A stretch of 64,000 bases of DNA, from contig NZ_AP025483.1 of NCBI RefSeq assembly GCF_024347455.1, positions 3,472,001-3,536,000 of the forward strand, read 5' to 3'. The notes beneath the pieces are model-generated. The model was not told the origin of the DNA, did no database searches, and saw only the letters and a program-made list of their open reading frames with translations. This document shows, piece by piece, positions 1 to 10,778 of the stretch. This stretch comes from Vibrio echinoideorum (GTDB lineage Bacteria; Pseudomonadota; Gammaproteobacteria; Enterobacterales; Vibrionaceae). The position numbers and the translations under genes were made by a program. Numbering within the stretch: the first letter of the stretch is position 1; each line of letters begins with the position of its first letter.

Positions 1-134
1 TTTTTTGCCCAAAAATTAGTGAGTTAAACCTAAGTCTTGAGAATTAAAGACAAGATTAATCAGTTAGAAACGAGAGAAGTGAACCATACTAAAAGGCACA
101 TCTAAATAAACAGAACAATGAGAAAGGAATACTC

Positions 135-734
135 ATGTGGAAAACACCGTTGGCCATCATTGCACTCATGCTGGTCTCATTGACAGGGTTCGCCTCTGAA
201 GCAGAACAAGAACAAGCCCCACTGATCAATGTTGATATGACCTTGGACTTGGATGGTATGGAAAAATACGCTCAAGATGCGAGTGAGTCTCTTGAGGTGA
301 TATCGCAATCTTTGCAGGCGATCGTCAACAACCCCAACCTTAGTGAAGACCAACAACAAGCTCTGAACCAAACCGTTGAAAGCATCAACAAGCTTGCGAG
401 CTCGACCAAGACATCACTCAATCAACTCCCACAAGCCTTAGATCAATCTCGACTCGCCTTTAAAAAGACCAGTCAAATGCTGTTGGATGATATTCAGACC
501 AAGATCATCATTGCGTTAGCAGCCGTTATCGCTGTCATTGTTATCGCTTTGACTGCTATCTACCTACTCATCCTAAAACCCATGCAGCAAACCTTGGTGA
601 AAGCGACCAACAATATCTCTTCTATGGCACAATCCATCCAAATCACCGCCGAAGCGCTGAAATACAGTACTGAGAAACAACAAGAAATCATGGATTACAT
701 TGAGCATTCACCCACTCAATACACTGATAAATAA
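135..734 (+). CDS. Hypothetical single-pass envelope protein with signal peptide
   Basis: I do not recognise a named family. The 199-residue product starts with a signal-peptide-like segment (residues 1-20, hydrophobic core followed by GFAS). An acidic, Gln-rich, probably helical region follows (about 30-115), then a long hydrophobic segment rich in Ile, Val and Ala (about 124-147), then a polar amphipathic tail (150-199) that could form a coiled coil. This suggests an inner-membrane protein with a periplasmic helical domain and a cytoplasmic tail, a layout loosely like the membrane part of chemoreceptors but with no signalling domain. The start has an AAGGA ribosome site 7 bases upstream. 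It is transcribed toward polA, with the Spot 42 gene between them on the other strand. Function unknown. Confidence 0.75.
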   Translation: MWKTPLAIIALMLVSLTGFASEAEQEQAPLINVDMTLDLDGMEKYAQDASESLEVISQSLQAIVNNPNLSEDQQQALNQTVESINKLASSTKTSLNQLPQALDQSRLAFKKTSQMLLDDIQTKIIIALAAVIAVIVIALTAIYLLILKPMQQTLVKATNNISSMAQSIQITAEALKYSTEKQQEIMDYIEHSPTQYTDK

Positions 735-960
735 GGTGTGAACGATCAATCCTTTATCGGCAACTTGTAAAATAAAAGTTATTTTAAATGATAAAACAAT
801 CAAATTAGAGACGGATTTAAATTACCAAATGCTGATTGAATTCCAGATTTAGGAAAAATTACGTAATTGAGGGGGATTTTGAACGATGTAAGAAAAGGCT
901 CTAAAAACAAGCGGAACAATAGGAGAATTATAGGTTGGAAATATTTTTCTTTCGCACAAG

Positions 961-1065
961 AAAAAACGCCCCAGTCAAATACTGACTGGGGCGGCTGAAT
1001 CAGCCTAATCCAATAACGTGAAACAAAAGGTCTGAAAGATAGAACATCTTACCTCTGTACCCTAC
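961..1065 (-). ncRNA. spf: Spot 42 small RNA
   Basis: The minus strand from 1065 reads GTAGGGTACAGAGGTAAGAT, essentially the conserved 5' end of E. coli Spot 42. It ends in a GCCCCAGTCA/TGACTGGGGC hairpin (968-992) followed by a U-run at 966-961. Location immediately downstream of polA on the same strand is the classic position. A plausible -10 (TACATT) lies 7 bases before the first G. In E. coli and Vibrio, Spot 42 is an Hfq-dependent RNA that represses secondary carbon metabolism and is itself repressed by cAMP-CRP; that regulation is established knowledge and not read from this sequence. Confidence 0.95.
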
Positions 1066-1178
1066 AAGATTTAATGTACAACAATTGCTCAGAAATGAAA
1101 ACCATTTTTGTAATTTTTTTTCATGAATGTTTTATTAAAACACGCAAATAAATTTTCCGACTCAACTTTATTTTAGAC

Positions 1179-1207
1179 AAAAAAAAGCCAGTGTTTGTGC
1201 ACTGGCT
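1179..1207 (-). terminator. Intrinsic terminator of polA
   Basis: An 8-bp stem AGCCAGTG/CACTGGCT (1186-1193 and 1200-1207) with a 6-base loop is followed on the minus strand by a U-run (A-run at 1179-1185). It lies 34 bases after the polA stop. Confidence 0.85.
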
Positions 1208-1240
1208 CATACTAATTTACTCAATAAGGTCAAAAACTGA

Positions 1241-4042
1241 TTAGTGGGCTTGATCCCAGTTGTCACCGTGGCCAGCTTCCGCGACTAACGGTACAGCTAG
1301 ATCAGCCGCTGACTCCATCAATTGTTGTACTTTACTTTCAATTTCGGCTAAAGATGACTCTTGGACTTCAAATACCAATTCATCGTGTACTTGCATCAAT
1401 AACTTCACACGACCATCACCTTCAGCTCGAATCCACTCATCAACCAACAACATCGCTTTCTTGATAATGTCAGCCGCTGTACCTTGCATTGGCGCATTGA
1501 TCGCCGCACGTTCAGCTGCTTTACGACGCATGCCATTACGAGATTGAATCTCTGGTAAATGTAGACGACGACCGTAAATGGTTTCAACAAAGCCTTGCTC
1601 TGAAGCTGTGCTACGTGTGTCTTCCATATACTGCATCACGCCAGGGTAGCGTTCAAAGTAAGTGTCCATATAATGTTGTGCTTCACCACGAGGAATACCA
1701 AGCTGCTTAGCCAAGCCGAACGCACTCATGCCATAGATAAGACCAAAGTTAACCGCTTTCGCACGACGACGTTGTTCAGTAGTTACCTGATCAATATCAA
1801 CACCGATAATCTCAGCAGCAGTTGCTGCGTGAATATCTTTACCTTGTTGGAACGCTTCCAGTAACGCTTTGTCACCCGATAGGTGCGCCATGATACGCAA
1901 TTCAATTTGCGAGTAATCGACTGCGAGAATCTTCCAACCGTGTTGTGCAACGAATGCTTGGCGGATACGACGACCTTCTTCATTACGAATTGGGATGTTT
2001 TGTAGGTTTGGATCGGTCGAAGACAAACGGCCCGTCGCGGTCACTGCTTGATGGTAAGACGTATGAACACGACCCGTTTCTGCATTGATCATCTTAGGCA
2101 GCTTATCTGTATAAGTAGACTTCAGTTTTGCTAGGCCACGATACTCAATGATCAACTTAGGTAGAGGGTAATCAAGAGCCAACTCTTGCAACACTTCTTC
2201 GTTGGTTGAAGCTGCTCCTGATGGTGTTTTCTTGATAACCGGTAAGCCCATTTTTTCAAACAAGATAGCTTGCAGCTGCTTAGGAGAGTTCATGTTGAAC
2301 TCTTGCTCTGCAATTTCGTAGGCTTTCTGCTCTAGTTCATCAAGGCGAACTGCAATCTCTTGCGATTGTGCGCCTAACAGCATGTCATCAATGAATACAC
2401 CCGTGCGCTCAATACGAGACATCACAGGGATCAGTGGGACTTCAATTTCTTCATAGATCGCTTTTAGCTTTTCATCTTGATCAAGATTTTCCATTAAGCG
2501 GTTATGAAGACGTAATGTCACATCCGCATCTTCCGCGGCATACGGAGAGGCTTCACCCAGTTCAATTTGGTTGAAAGTAAGCTGTTTCTTACCTTTACCG
2601 GCAATTTGTTCGAATGAGATGCAGCTGTGTTGTAGGAAACGCAGTGCCAAGCTATCCATATCATGTTTACCACCAACGCTATTGAAAACGTAAGAAGCCA
2701 GCATAGTATCGTGTTTGATGCCCTTCATATCGATACCGTAGCGCGCGAGCACACTCATATCGTACTTCAGGTTTTGACCCACTTTTGCTTGTGCGTCATC
2801 TTCTAGAATAGGTTTAAGCTGTTCAAGTACCCAATCACGATCCAACTGTTGTGGTGCGTCTAAGTAGTCATGGGCAACAGGTACGTAAGCGGCAACGCCT
2901 TCTTCGGTTGCGAATGACAGGCCGACAAGGTTAGCGACCATGTAATCTAGGCTGTCAGTTTCAGTATCAAAGGCAAACACTTCGGCTGCTTTGAGCTTCT
3001 CTAGCCATACATTGAATGATGCTTCATCCAAGATCGTCTCGTAGTGACTACGGTCTATCGTCACAGCAGAGGTATTCATTTCTACGGTAGAAGTCGTTGT
3101 TGAAGTGCTACTGCGTACCGCACCAGCCGATCTTTCATCAGCTTCAACTACGCCACTGCCACCTTCAAGTAGCTCGTTCAGCCAAGATTTAAACACCAAC
3201 TGACCATATAGCTTAATCAGCTCATCGATATTTGGTTGTGCTTTCACGAGAGACTCTGGCGTGTCTTCAAGCTCGACATCGAGCTTAATTGTCGCAAGCT
3301 GGTAAGACATATCAGCATTGTCTTTATTATCAGCCAGCTTCTTAGCCATGGTTTTCGAACCACGGAAACCAAGCGCCGCAATATCATCAAGATTTTGATA
3401 CAACTTTTCGATACTACCGATACCTTGCAACAATGCTGTTGCGGTCTTATCACCAACACCTGGAATGCCCGGAATGTTATCCACTTTATCGCCCATCAGC
3501 GCGAGATAATCGATGATCAACTCTGGTGGGATACCAAACTTCTCGATAACACCTTCACGATCCATCACTACATTGGTCATTGTGTTGATCAAGGTAACGT
3601 TGTCATCAACCAACTGTGCCATGTCTTTATCACCAGTACTGATAAGCACAGGCATACCCATCGCAGAAGCTTGAGAAGCCAACGTACCAATCACGTCATC
3701 CGCTTCAACGCCAGGAATAGAGATAAGTGGCAAACCCATCGCACGAATAACATTGTGCAGTGGCTCTATCTGACAACGAAGATCGTCAGGCATTGGTGGG
3801 CGGTTTGCTTTGTACTCTGGGTACATGTCATCACGGAACGTCTTTCCTTTCGCATCAAAAATAACCGCAATACGATCAGAAGCAAATTGACGCATCATGC
3901 TGCGTAACATGTTAACCACACCGTAAACAGCGTTAGTAGGGATATCACCATTGCTCATGGTGCCCGGGTAGGCATGGAACGCGCGATATAGGTAAGAAGA
4001 GCCATCGATCAGAATCAATGGATTATCAGGAATACGAGCCAT
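1241..4042 (-). CDS. polA: DNA polymerase I
   Basis: Replication and repair polymerase that removes RNA primers and fills gaps. The 933-residue protein has the full three-part architecture. The N-terminal 5'-3' flap nuclease opens with [14 protein letters not shown] and carries the helix-hairpin-helix [10 protein letters not shown]. The 3'-5' exonuclease has the Exo I motif FDTETD, so proofreading should be active. The polymerase domain has motif A ([10 protein letters not shown]), the O-helix region ([14 protein letters not shown]) and motif C (QVHDELVFE). Length matches the gammaproteobacterial enzyme (928 in E. coli). A short Ser/Thr-rich linker near residues 300-325 joins the first two domains. 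It is transcribed alone, with its own terminator, followed by spf as in E. coli. Confidence 0.98.
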   Translation of the reverse strand: MARIPDNPLILIDGSSYLYRAFHAYPGTMSNGDIPTNAVYGVVNMLRSMMRQFASDRIAVIFDAKGKTFRDDMYPEYKANRPPMPDDLRCQIEPLHNVIRAMGLPLISIPGVEADDVIGTLASQASAMGMPVLISTGDKDMAQLVDDNVTLINTMTNVVMDREGVIEKFGIPPELIIDYLALMGDKVDNIPGIPGVGDKTATALLQGIGSIEKLYQNLDDIAALGFRGSKTMAKKLADNKDNADMSYQLATIKLDVELEDTPESLVKAQPNIDELIKLYGQLVFKSWLNELLEGGSGVVEADERSAGAVRSSTSTTTSTVEMNTSAVTIDRSHYETILDEASFNVWLEKLKAAEVFAFDTETDSLDYMVANLVGLSFATEEGVAAYVPVAHDYLDAPQQLDRDWVLEQLKPILEDDAQAKVGQNLKYDMSVLARYGIDMKGIKHDTMLASYVFNSVGGKHDMDSLALRFLQHSCISFEQIAGKGKKQLTFNQIELGEASPYAAEDADVTLRLHNRLMENLDQDEKLKAIYEEIEVPLIPVMSRIERTGVFIDDMLLGAQSQEIAVRLDELEQKAYEIAEQEFNMNSPKQLQAILFEKMGLPVIKKTPSGAASTNEEVLQELALDYPLPKLIIEYRGLAKLKSTYTDKLPKMINAETGRVHTSYHQAVTATGRLSSTDPNLQNIPIRNEEGRRIRQAFVAQHGWKILAVDYSQIELRIMAHLSGDKALLEAFQQGKDIHAATAAEIIGVDIDQVTTEQRRRAKAVNFGLIYGMSAFGLAKQLGIPRGEAQHYMDTYFERYPGVMQYMEDTRSTASEQGFVETIYGRRLHLPEIQSRNGMRRKAAERAAINAPMQGTAADIIKKAMLLVDEWIRAEGDGRVKLLMQVHDELVFEVQESSLAEIESKVQQLMESAADLAVPLVAEAGHGDNWDQAH

Positions 4043-4413
4043 AATGTTTGTGTATCCAGTAAGTACAGAAATAATCTGTTAAGGATGCCACGTCTGTTGG
4101 TTGGATTCTACGTTGTCGATCTGTATCCGTTCACTCGATTGTGTTCGTAATAATCAATTTATAGTTATTTTGTGTTCTGAGGCACGCTCCATCTGTGGAT
4201 AACTCTGTTTATATTATTTACCCACCCTGTTGAGAACTAAGTTAAACCTAGCAAAAAACATAAATAAACCATTGTAAATAAAGAAAAAAATTACAGATCG
4301 AACATATGATCAACGATCTTTTTAAGATCTTGCATTGTGGAAAAGAATACTGATGGCGTTTTATTCACTAAAAAACGTGCCACTAAATATGCATCTTGTT
4401 GAAATTGAGATAT
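4043..4413. other. polA upstream region with a perfect DnaA-box match
   Basis: A 371-base gap between polA and the end of RyhB, with no convincing ORF. It must hold the polA promoter, but I cannot point to one clear -10/-35 pair. At 4194-4202 the plus strand reads TGTGGATAA, the exact complement of the strong DnaA box TTATCCACA. Whether DnaA acts here is inference; one 9-mer may be chance. Confidence 0.4.
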
Positions 4414-4633
4414 AAAAAAAGCGACACCCGAAGATGTCGCCTAGCAAAAACCGGTAAAGCCATTCAAATTGAATACCACAGCTTTACCTAAAAGCTATAA
4501 ATTACACTGGAAGCAATGTGAGCAATGTCGTGTCAAAAAGAACTTAGTACAAGTTCGCGAGAATTCTGTTGGGTAACCAAGTTGATACTTGAGTACTTAA
4601 CATCCTTGTGAACATTTCCTCATTCCCTAAGAC
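4414..4633 (-). ncRNA. ryhB: RyhB iron-responsive small RNA (long Vibrio form)
   Basis: The minus strand contains the RyhB signature core CGACATTGCTCACATTGCTT followed by CCAGTG (about 4508-4533), which is the target-pairing segment of enterobacterial RyhB. The RNA ends at a GCGACA/TGTCGC hairpin (4421-4440) with a seven-U tail (4420-4414). The start near 4633 is inferred from the promoter (-35 TTGACT at 4668-4663, -10 TATTAT at 4646-4641, 16-base spacer). The resulting length of about 220 nt fits the V. cholerae RNA (over 200 nt) and not the 90-nt E. coli one. RyhB is known to repress mRNAs of iron-using proteins when Fur releases its promoter. Confidence 0.92.
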
Positions 4634-4637
4634 GAAG

Positions 4638-4697
4638 TTAATAATAATGATTCTCATTTAATAGTCAACACTTAAATGATAATAAATCTCATTTAAT
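4638..4697 (-). promoter_or_regulatory. ryhB promoter with two tandem Fur boxes
   Basis: The segment AATAATGATTCTCATTT (4643-4659) covers the spacer and -10 region, and a second Fur-like AT-rich element (AATGATAATAAATCTCATTT, 4675-4694) lies just upstream of the -35. Both resemble the Fur consensus of interrupted GATAAT repeats. Tandem occupancy would give tight iron repression. Boundaries are approximate. Confidence 0.8.
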
Positions 4698-4720
4698 TTC
4701 TAATTCGATAATTACCGTGT

Positions 4721-5155
4721 TCAAATTTTCTTCAAAAAGTGAATTCTATGGTCATTAATTTCTTCTTTTTCTTCTAATTTTTCGATTAGGTAACCATTTC
4801 TCAATAACAAACGCAGCATCGCTGGAAACTGATTGCGAGATTTCACTTTCAGTTGTTGGTAGCCCTGTTGCTTCACCCACAGTTCTTGAACATCAAGTTG
4901 CGCTTGCGCCACACCCTTGTTTCTCGCCAATGATGAAACACCACCAAACCAACTATAAAATGTGTTTTCATCCAATTCATAACCAATCTTAAAACCAAGT
5001 AACACGCCCGCTTCTTCAGCAACGAGGATCAGGCTTGTTTTACCTGCTAATCGCTCCGATAAAGACGCTACACTCTCTTTTTTGGCAAACTCGGTAATCT
5101 GTTCAACAACAGAAACTGCCTCTTCTAATGAGCCTTCACGCACGATTACAGACAT
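4721..5155 (-). CDS. GNAT family N-acetyltransferase
   Basis: A 144-residue protein with the GNAT fold. The middle beta strands (SLILVAEEAGVLLGFKIGYEL) lead to the acetyl-CoA loop region VSSLARNKGVAQAQLDVQELW, where the R-x-x-G-x-A pattern corresponds to motif A. The C-terminal part (KVKSRNQFPAMLRLLLRNGYL) fits motif B, where family members bind the acceptor. The acceptor substrate cannot be read from sequence. The gene lies 80 bases downstream of hemB in the same direction, but a hairpin separates them, so coupling is probably weak. A start at 5155 has a GAGGAA ribosome site. Confidence 0.8.
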   Translation of the reverse strand: MSVIVREGSLEEAVSVVEQITEFAKKESVASLSERLAGKTSLILVAEEAGVLLGFKIGYELDENTFYSWFGGVSSLARNKGVAQAQLDVQELWVKQQGYQQLKVKSRNQFPAMLRLLLRNGYLIEKLEEKEEINDHRIHFLKKI

Positions 5156-5174
5156 ACTTGTTCTTCCTCATAAA

Positions 5175-5206
5175 CAAAAGGGCTGACACAATGGCCAACC
5201 CTTTTA
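5175..5206 (-). terminator. Probable hemB terminator
   Basis: AAAAGGG at 5176-5182 pairs with CCCTTTT at 5199-5205, with TGGCCA-like inner pairing. It lies between the hemB stop and the GNAT start on the minus strand. Confidence 0.55.
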
Positions 5207-5234
5207 CTGATTCATCGAATTGAACTCTAAATCA

Positions 5235-6368
<1,134 letters not shown>

Positions 6369-6485
6369 CTAACAGTAAAATATAAAACCCACTCAAAAAC
6401 AGGGATAAATGGCAAAAAATGACCTTCTCCTCACACTGCCGTATACTCATGACAACTCAGAAAAGACTGCTTTCAGGACACAACG

Positions 6486-7247
6486 ATGATCGACACCCAC
6501 GCCCATATTTACGCGAGCGAATTCGATGAAGACCGCGAACAAGTCGTGCAACGCGCACTTACTCAAGGTATTGATACGATTCTACTGCCTAACATCGATT
6601 TAGAATCTATCGAGCCAATGCTCGCGACGGAAGCTCAATTTCCGGAGGTATGTCGTTCAATGATGGGCTTACACCCTTGTTATGTGGATGCAAATATCGA
6701 ACAGACCCTGAAAACCATTCGAGCTTGGTTCGATAAGCATGACTTTATCGCCGTGGGTGAGATAGGTATCGACCTGTACTGGGATAAAACCTTTAAAGCA
6801 GAACAAGAGATGGCGTTTGTGACTCAGCTGCAGTGGGCAAAAGAGCTTGATCTACCAGTGGTGATCCACACGCGAGATTCCATCGAAGAAACACTCACCC
6901 TACTTCGCAAAGAACAAGATGGAAGCTTACGCGGCGTATTCCACTGCTTTGGCAGCAGCTTAGAGGAAGCTCAAGCAATCAATGCGCTAGGTTTTCACTT
7001 GGGTTTAGGTGGCGTATCTACGTTCAAAAACTCAGGAATGGACAAAGTAATCCCTCATCTTGATATGAATTACGTCATTCTAGAGACAGATTGCCCGTAT
7101 TTGGCACCCGCACCGAATCGAGGAAAACGCAATGAACCTGCTTACACTGAGTTAGTTGCGAAGCGAATTGCTGAATTACGCAATATTACAATAGATGAAG
7201 TCGATACTATAACCACAGCAAATGCCAAAGCCCTATTTGGCCTGTAA
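6486..7247 (+). CDS. tatD: TatD family metal-dependent hydrolase/DNase
   Basis: A 253-residue amidohydrolase-fold protein with the TatD metal-binding motifs: MIDTHAHI (HxH), VGEIGIDLYW (Glu), VVIHTRDS, FHCFGSS and ETDCPYLAP. E. coli members are 3'-5' exonucleases and deacylase-like phosphoesterases. Despite the name, TatD is not needed for twin-arginine export. The sequence is closer to the YjjV/TatD subgroup than to YcfH, but I cannot resolve the subgroup with confidence. It is convergent with tatC, separated by a 38-codon ORF and a shared bidirectional terminator. Confidence 0.85.
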   Translation: MIDTHAHIYASEFDEDREQVVQRALTQGIDTILLPNIDLESIEPMLATEAQFPEVCRSMMGLHPCYVDANIEQTLKTIRAWFDKHDFIAVGEIGIDLYWDKTFKAEQEMAFVTQLQWAKELDLPVVIHTRDSIEETLTLLRKEQDGSLRGVFHCFGSSLEEAQAINALGFHLGLGGVSTFKNSGMDKVIPHLDMNYVILETDCPYLAPAPNRGKRNEPAYTELVAKRIAELRNITIDEVDTITTANAKALFGL

Positions 7248-7348
7248 CAATTTTATCAATAAATAAATTTAATGGTTTAGGGTAAATTTATTTGTTAAAA
7301 CAAAGTGATATGTATACTATCAACCACCTGCATATGGGAGTAGTTGAT

Positions 7349-7465
7349 ATGTGTGATCACTCACAACACTTACAACGTCAACATCGAACTCTATGGCATA
7401 AGATCTTGGGTATCAAAGAGCTCTATATATGCCAAAACTGTGGCTATCAGTTAAAGATTCGATAA
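7349..7465 (+). CDS. Small Cys-containing protein (38 aa), hypothetical
   Basis: A short ORF starting at ATG 7349 with GGGAG 8 bases upstream. It encodes 38 residues, begins MCDHSQHLQRQHRT, is basic, and ends in ELYICQNCGYQLKIR. The CxxCG knuckle near the C terminus, together with the N-terminal Cys/His residues, suggests a zinc-binding mini-protein. A TATACT element lies about 35 bases upstream and a strong terminator starts 6 bases after the stop, so it looks like a complete transcription unit. I do not recognise the family. Confidence 0.5.
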   Translation: MCDHSQHLQRQHRTLWHKILGIKELYICQNCGYQLKIR

Positions 7466-7470
7466 ACAGA

Positions 7471-7509
7471 CATAATAAAAAAGCGGCCCTAGGCCGCTTT
7501 TTTATTATG
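7471..7509. terminator. Bidirectional terminator between tatC and the small ORF
   Basis: A 39-base near-perfect palindrome: 18-base arms, with a GCGGCC/GGCCGC core flanked by six A on one side and six T on the other. It gives a U-tract on either strand and serves the convergent units. Confidence 0.9.
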
Positions 7510-7566
7510 TGATTTTTTCTGAAGCACAAGCACTCTAACGATCATGCTATTGCAGCACTGCGCGAG

Positions 7567-8322
7567 TTAAGATTCAGCTTCTTCCTCTTCATCAGCATCT
7601 GGTTTTCGCACATAGAAACGCGCAAAGAACAGACCAATCTCAAACAGAATACACATTGGAATAGCCAACAGTGTTTGCGAGATCATATCGGGTGGCGTCA
7701 GCATCATACCAATGATGAAAGCGACAACAACGATGTATGGACGTTTTTCAGACAGTTGTTTCGGTGTCGTCGCGCCAGTCCAACATAGTAAGATAATCGC
7801 GACAGGCACTTCAAAAGCGATACCAAAAGCAAAGAATAGCGCGAGTACAAAATCAAGGTAACTCGATATGTCTGTTGCGAATTCTACTCCACCCAATGAT
7901 ATGGCAGTAAAAAAGCCAAAGACTAACGGGAATACAATGAAGTAGGCAAACGCCACACCACAGTAAAAAAGCAGTGAGCTTGATGCCAACAATGGCATGA
8001 TCAAGCGCTTCTCATGCTTATATAAACCCGGCGCAACAAAAGCCCACACCTGATACAAAATAAACGGTACCGCGACAAAAATAGACGCGATTAAAGTTAA
8101 CTTCAACGGTGTGAAAAATGGCGATGCAACATCCGTTGCGATCATCGTAGCCCCTTCCGGTAGACGATCTACCAAAGGTGCTGATACGAATTCATAAATA
8201 TCATTAGCAAAATAAATTAGCCCAACAAACACAACCAGAACCGCAACAATCGCACGTAGTAAGCGATTACGGAGTTCTAGAAGGTGGCTAATTAAAGGCT
8301 GTGTCTGCTCAGTCGAAGACAT
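7567..8322 (-). CDS. tatC: Sec-independent translocase subunit TatC
   Basis: Polytopic inner-membrane receptor that binds twin-arginine signal peptides together with TatB. The 251-residue protein opens with the conserved [12 protein letters not shown] motif and shows six hydrophobic segments. It retains the first periplasmic-loop region ([11 protein letters not shown]...[12 protein letters not shown]) and [11 protein letters not shown], which contains the membrane Glu typical of TatC. The C-terminal tail is acidic ([10 protein letters not shown]). It is the last gene of tatABC, separated from tatB by 100 bases that contain an inverted repeat. Confidence 0.97.
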   Translation of the reverse strand: MSSTEQTQPLISHLLELRNRLLRAIVAVLVVFVGLIYFANDIYEFVSAPLVDRLPEGATMIATDVASPFFTPLKLTLIASIFVAVPFILYQVWAFVAPGLYKHEKRLIMPLLASSSLLFYCGVAFAYFIVFPLVFGFFTAISLGGVEFATDISSYLDFVLALFFAFGIAFEVPVAIILLCWTGATTPKQLSEKRPYIVVVAFIIGMMLTPPDMISQTLLAIPMCILFEIGLFFARFYVRKPDADEEEEAES

Positions 8323-8352
8323 GTCAAACCTCTTAAACAGGAAGATCGAAAA

Positions 8353-8411
8353 GGAGTCGCGTGCATACCTATGTACTTAAACATTTAGCTACTTAAGTAT
8401 CTGGCGACTCC
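8353..8411. repeat. Inverted repeat in the tatB-tatC gap
   Basis: GGAGTCGC at 8353-8360 and GCGACTCC at 8404-8411 are perfect complements separated by 43 bases that include the palindrome TACTTAAGTA. In the mRNA this would fold into a long hairpin upstream of tatC. No U-run follows, so it is not a simple terminator; it could be an RNA-processing or stability element. Confidence 0.5.
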
Positions 8412-8422
8412 TCCTAGCGAGA

Positions 8423-8830
8423 CTATTCGGCTTTCTTATCTGACGGTGCTGAAGCTTCACTATTGACCTGAATGGTTTCAGATTCAACAGTTTCCGTGAC
8501 ACTAGGTTCAGTATCACTTGGCTTATCAGACTCAGGCTTGGCATACGGACGTTGAACTTGAGCAGCGGCCTGCTTAAGTTCATCAACTGATGCTTTTAGG
8601 TCTGGAGATAAATCTTCCATACCCATTTTTTCCGCCTTACGTAGGTTTTCTTGAAGTTCTTGTACCTTTAGCTCATGAGAAAGTTCATCTTTCACACTAT
8701 TTGCCATGCTTTTCGCTTGTCCAACAAACTTGGAGACACTACGAATCGCAACGGGCAAACGCTCAGGTCCTAAAACCACTAACCCAACGACAGATATTAA
8801 TACCAGTTCCCAAAAACCGATATCAAACAC
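8423..8830 (-). CDS. tatB: Sec-independent translocase subunit TatB
   Basis: The 135-residue protein starts [26 protein letters not shown], the diagnostic TatB N terminus: one membrane helix, the GPERLP hinge, then an amphipathic helix. It is followed by a long polar tail rich in Glu, Ser and Pro. It forms the receptor complex with TatC. It starts 3 bases after tatA ends, so the two are surely co-transcribed and probably translationally coupled. Confidence 0.97.
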   Translation of the reverse strand: MFDIGFWELVLISVVGLVVLGPERLPVAIRSVSKFVGQAKSMANSVKDELSHELKVQELQENLRKAEKMGMEDLSPDLKASVDELKQAAAQVQRPYAKPESDKPSDTEPSVTETVESETIQVNSEASAPSDKKAE

Positions 8831-8833
8831 GAT

Positions 8834-9088
8834 TTACGCCTGCTCTTTGTCTTTCTTTGTTTCAGCAGTTGTTTCAGCGCTAGCTTCTTTCTTCTGCTGT
8901 TCAATATTCTTTGGTTCAAAGTCTGCGTCTTTCTTATCTGCAGGCTTGTCTTCATCGCTCATCGCTTTTTTGAAGCCTTTAACCGCTGAACCTAAGTCAC
9001 CACCCATGCCGCGCAGTTTCTTTGTTCCGAATAGCAAAATTACAATTACAGCAATGATTAGAAGTTGCCAAATACTGATACCACCCAT
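8834..9088 (-). CDS. tatA: Sec-independent translocase subunit TatA
   Basis: Pore-forming subunit of the twin-arginine translocase. The product reads [27 protein letters not shown], nearly identical to E. coli TatA in the membrane helix and FGTKKL hinge. The amphipathic helix ([15 protein letters not shown]) and a charged tail follow. I start at the second ATG (9088, 84 residues) because it gives the canonical MGG start with GAGGA 8 bases upstream; the ATG at 9094 has its ribosome site too close. Preceded by ubiB, whose stop is 50 bases upstream. Confidence 0.95.
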   Translation of the reverse strand: MGGISIWQLLIIAVIVILLFGTKKLRGMGGDLGSAVKGFKKAMSDEDKPADKKDADFEPKNIEQQKKEASAETTAETKKDKEQA

Positions 9089-9143
9089 TGTCATTGTCCT
9101 CGGGTCTGTCTACACATAAAAAAATATTAAGAGAGTCTACTGT

Positions 9144-10778
9144 CTAACGACGGTAAGCTCGCCAACTAAGCAACCAAAATGTGACACCTGCGATGCCACA
9201 GCCCATGGATAGCTGCTCATAAGGGCTTGAAACTAATATTGCGGAGCATACGACTAAAGTGGCTCCAACACCAAACAAAAACTTTCCTGTCGCTTGTTGG
9301 CGTTTAGTATCTCGGTAGCCTTGGTAAAGCTGATCCATTCTCTGGTTCATCGCTTTACCCTGGCGAAGGCTGTCATAAAGTAACTCTGGCAGCTCTGGCA
9401 GTTTCTCTGCCCAGAATGGCGCACGCTCTTTTACTGCATTGATCACAGCTTGCGGCCCCACCTGATTCATCATCCAGGTTTCAAGGAAAGGCTTCGCCGT
9501 TGCCCACAAATCAAGTTGCGGATACAGCTGACGGCCTAGGCCTTCGACATACAACAAGGTCTTCTGCAGAAGTACCAACTGAGGTTGAACCTCCATGTTG
9601 AAACGTCTTGCTGTATTAAATAAGTTTAGCAACACATGGCCAAATGAGATCTCGCCAAGTGGTTTTGCAAAAATTGGCTCACACACCATGCGAATCGCGA
9701 ATTCGAAATCATTGACGTTGGTGTCGTGTGGCACCCATCCTGAATCGACATGTAGCTCTGCAACTTTACGATAATCTCGATTAAAGAAAGCCAGTAAATT
9801 CTCTGCTAGGTAGCGCTTATCTTCACTGTTTAGCGTGCCGACAATGCCACAATCTAAGCCAATCCACTGAGGGTTTTCTGGATTTTCAGGGTTAACGAAT
9901 ACGTTGCCTGGGTGCATGTCCGCATGGAAAAAGCTGTCTCGGAATACTTGGGTAAAGAATACCGTCACGCCACGTTCAGCCAGCAATTTCATGTTGGTTC
10001 CGTTAGCTTCCAATGTCGCGATATCCGATACTTGAATACCGTAGATTCGCTCTGACACCATCAAGCTTTCACTGCTTAAATCAGAAATAACCTCTGGAAC
10101 GTATAGCTCTTCGCTGCCTTCAAAATTACGTCGTAGCTGAATGGCATTTGCCGCCTCACGGCGCAGGTCTAGTTCATCGATTAGCGTTTTTTCGTACTCA
10201 TGAACGACTTCAACAGGTTTCAAACGACGTGCTTCAGGAAGAGACTTAGCGACTATACGCGCCATCCGGTGCATCAGTTTTAGATCTGCATCAATCACCG
10301 GGCGAATATCAGGCCGAATTACCTTCAGAACAATCTCGCGGCCGCTCTCCTTTAGCTTTGCAGTATGCACCTGAGCAATAGAAGCAGAAGCCAATGGCTC
10401 GATATCAAAGTCGGTAAACCAGTTATCTAGACTGCCACCCAGTGCCTTTTCCATGTCTTGCTTGGCCAGTTGACCATCAAATGGCGCCACTTGGTCTTGC
10501 AATAAAGCCAATTGATCAGCGATATGAGGAGGAAATAGGTCACGACGCGTTGACATCATTTGACCAAACTTGATCCACACAGGCCCTAACTCTTGCAAAG
10601 CGAGACGCAAGCGCTGACCCAATTCTTTATCTTGATGCTTGTTCTTGAGCCAAAACAGAGACTTTCTCGCCAACAATGGGGCTTTAGTCAAATGGTGCTC
10701 AGGCATCAATTCATCAAGGCCGTACTCTAACTGTACCTTGATAATATGATAAAGACGTTTCAGTTCTGTTGGGGTCAT
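9144..10778 (-). CDS. ubiB: UbiB, ATPase/kinase-like ubiquinone biosynthesis protein
   Basis: A 544-residue member of the atypical ABC1/ADCK kinase-like family needed for coenzyme Q synthesis. The family KxGQ motif appears as [17 protein letters not shown]. The Ala-rich loop ([11 protein letters not shown]), the catalytic [11 protein letters not shown] and the metal-binding GLDCGIVG follow. Two C-terminal hydrophobic helices (about residues 500-540) anchor it in the inner membrane. Its start overlaps the end of ubiJ by 4 bases (ATGA), the usual ubiE-ubiJ-ubiB operon arrangement. Confidence 0.97.
   Translation of the reverse strand: MTPTELKRLYHIIKVQLEYGLDELMPEHHLTKAPLLARKSLFWLKNKHQDKELGQRLRLALQELGPVWIKFGQMMSTRRDLFPPHIADQLALLQDQVAPFDGQLAKQDMEKALGGSLDNWFTDFDIEPLASASIAQVHTAKLKESGREIVLKVIRPDIRPVIDADLKLMHRMARIVAKSLPEARRLKPVEVVHEYEKTLIDELDLRREAANAIQLRRNFEGSEELYVPEVISDLSSESLMVSERIYGIQVSDIATLEANGTNMKLLAERGVTVFFTQVFRDSFFHADMHPGNVFVNPENPENPQWIGLDCGIVGTLNSEDKRYLAENLLAFFNRDYRKVAELHVDSGWVPHDTNVNDFEFAIRMVCEPIFAKPLGEISFGHVLLNLFNTARRFNMEVQPQLVLLQKTLLYVEGLGRQLYPQLDLWATAKPFLETWMMNQVGPQAVINAVKERAPFWAEKLPELPELLYDSLRQGKAMNQRMDQLYQGYRDTKRQQATGKFLFGVGATLVVCSAILVSSPYEQLSMGCGIAGVTFWLLSWRAYRR

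Noticed and set aside
3236..3907. 223-codon plus-strand ORF inside polA
   Set aside because: Antisense to the conserved exonuclease region of polA; composition is an artefact of the opposite frame and it has no ribosome site.
7345..7366. CRP-like site TGTGATCACTCACA near the small ORF
   Set aside because: Spacing between TGTGA and TCACA is 4 and not 6 bases, and it lies within the coding sequence.
8706..9119. 137-codon plus-strand ORF across tatA and tatB
   Set aside because: Fully antisense to two certain genes; no family resemblance.
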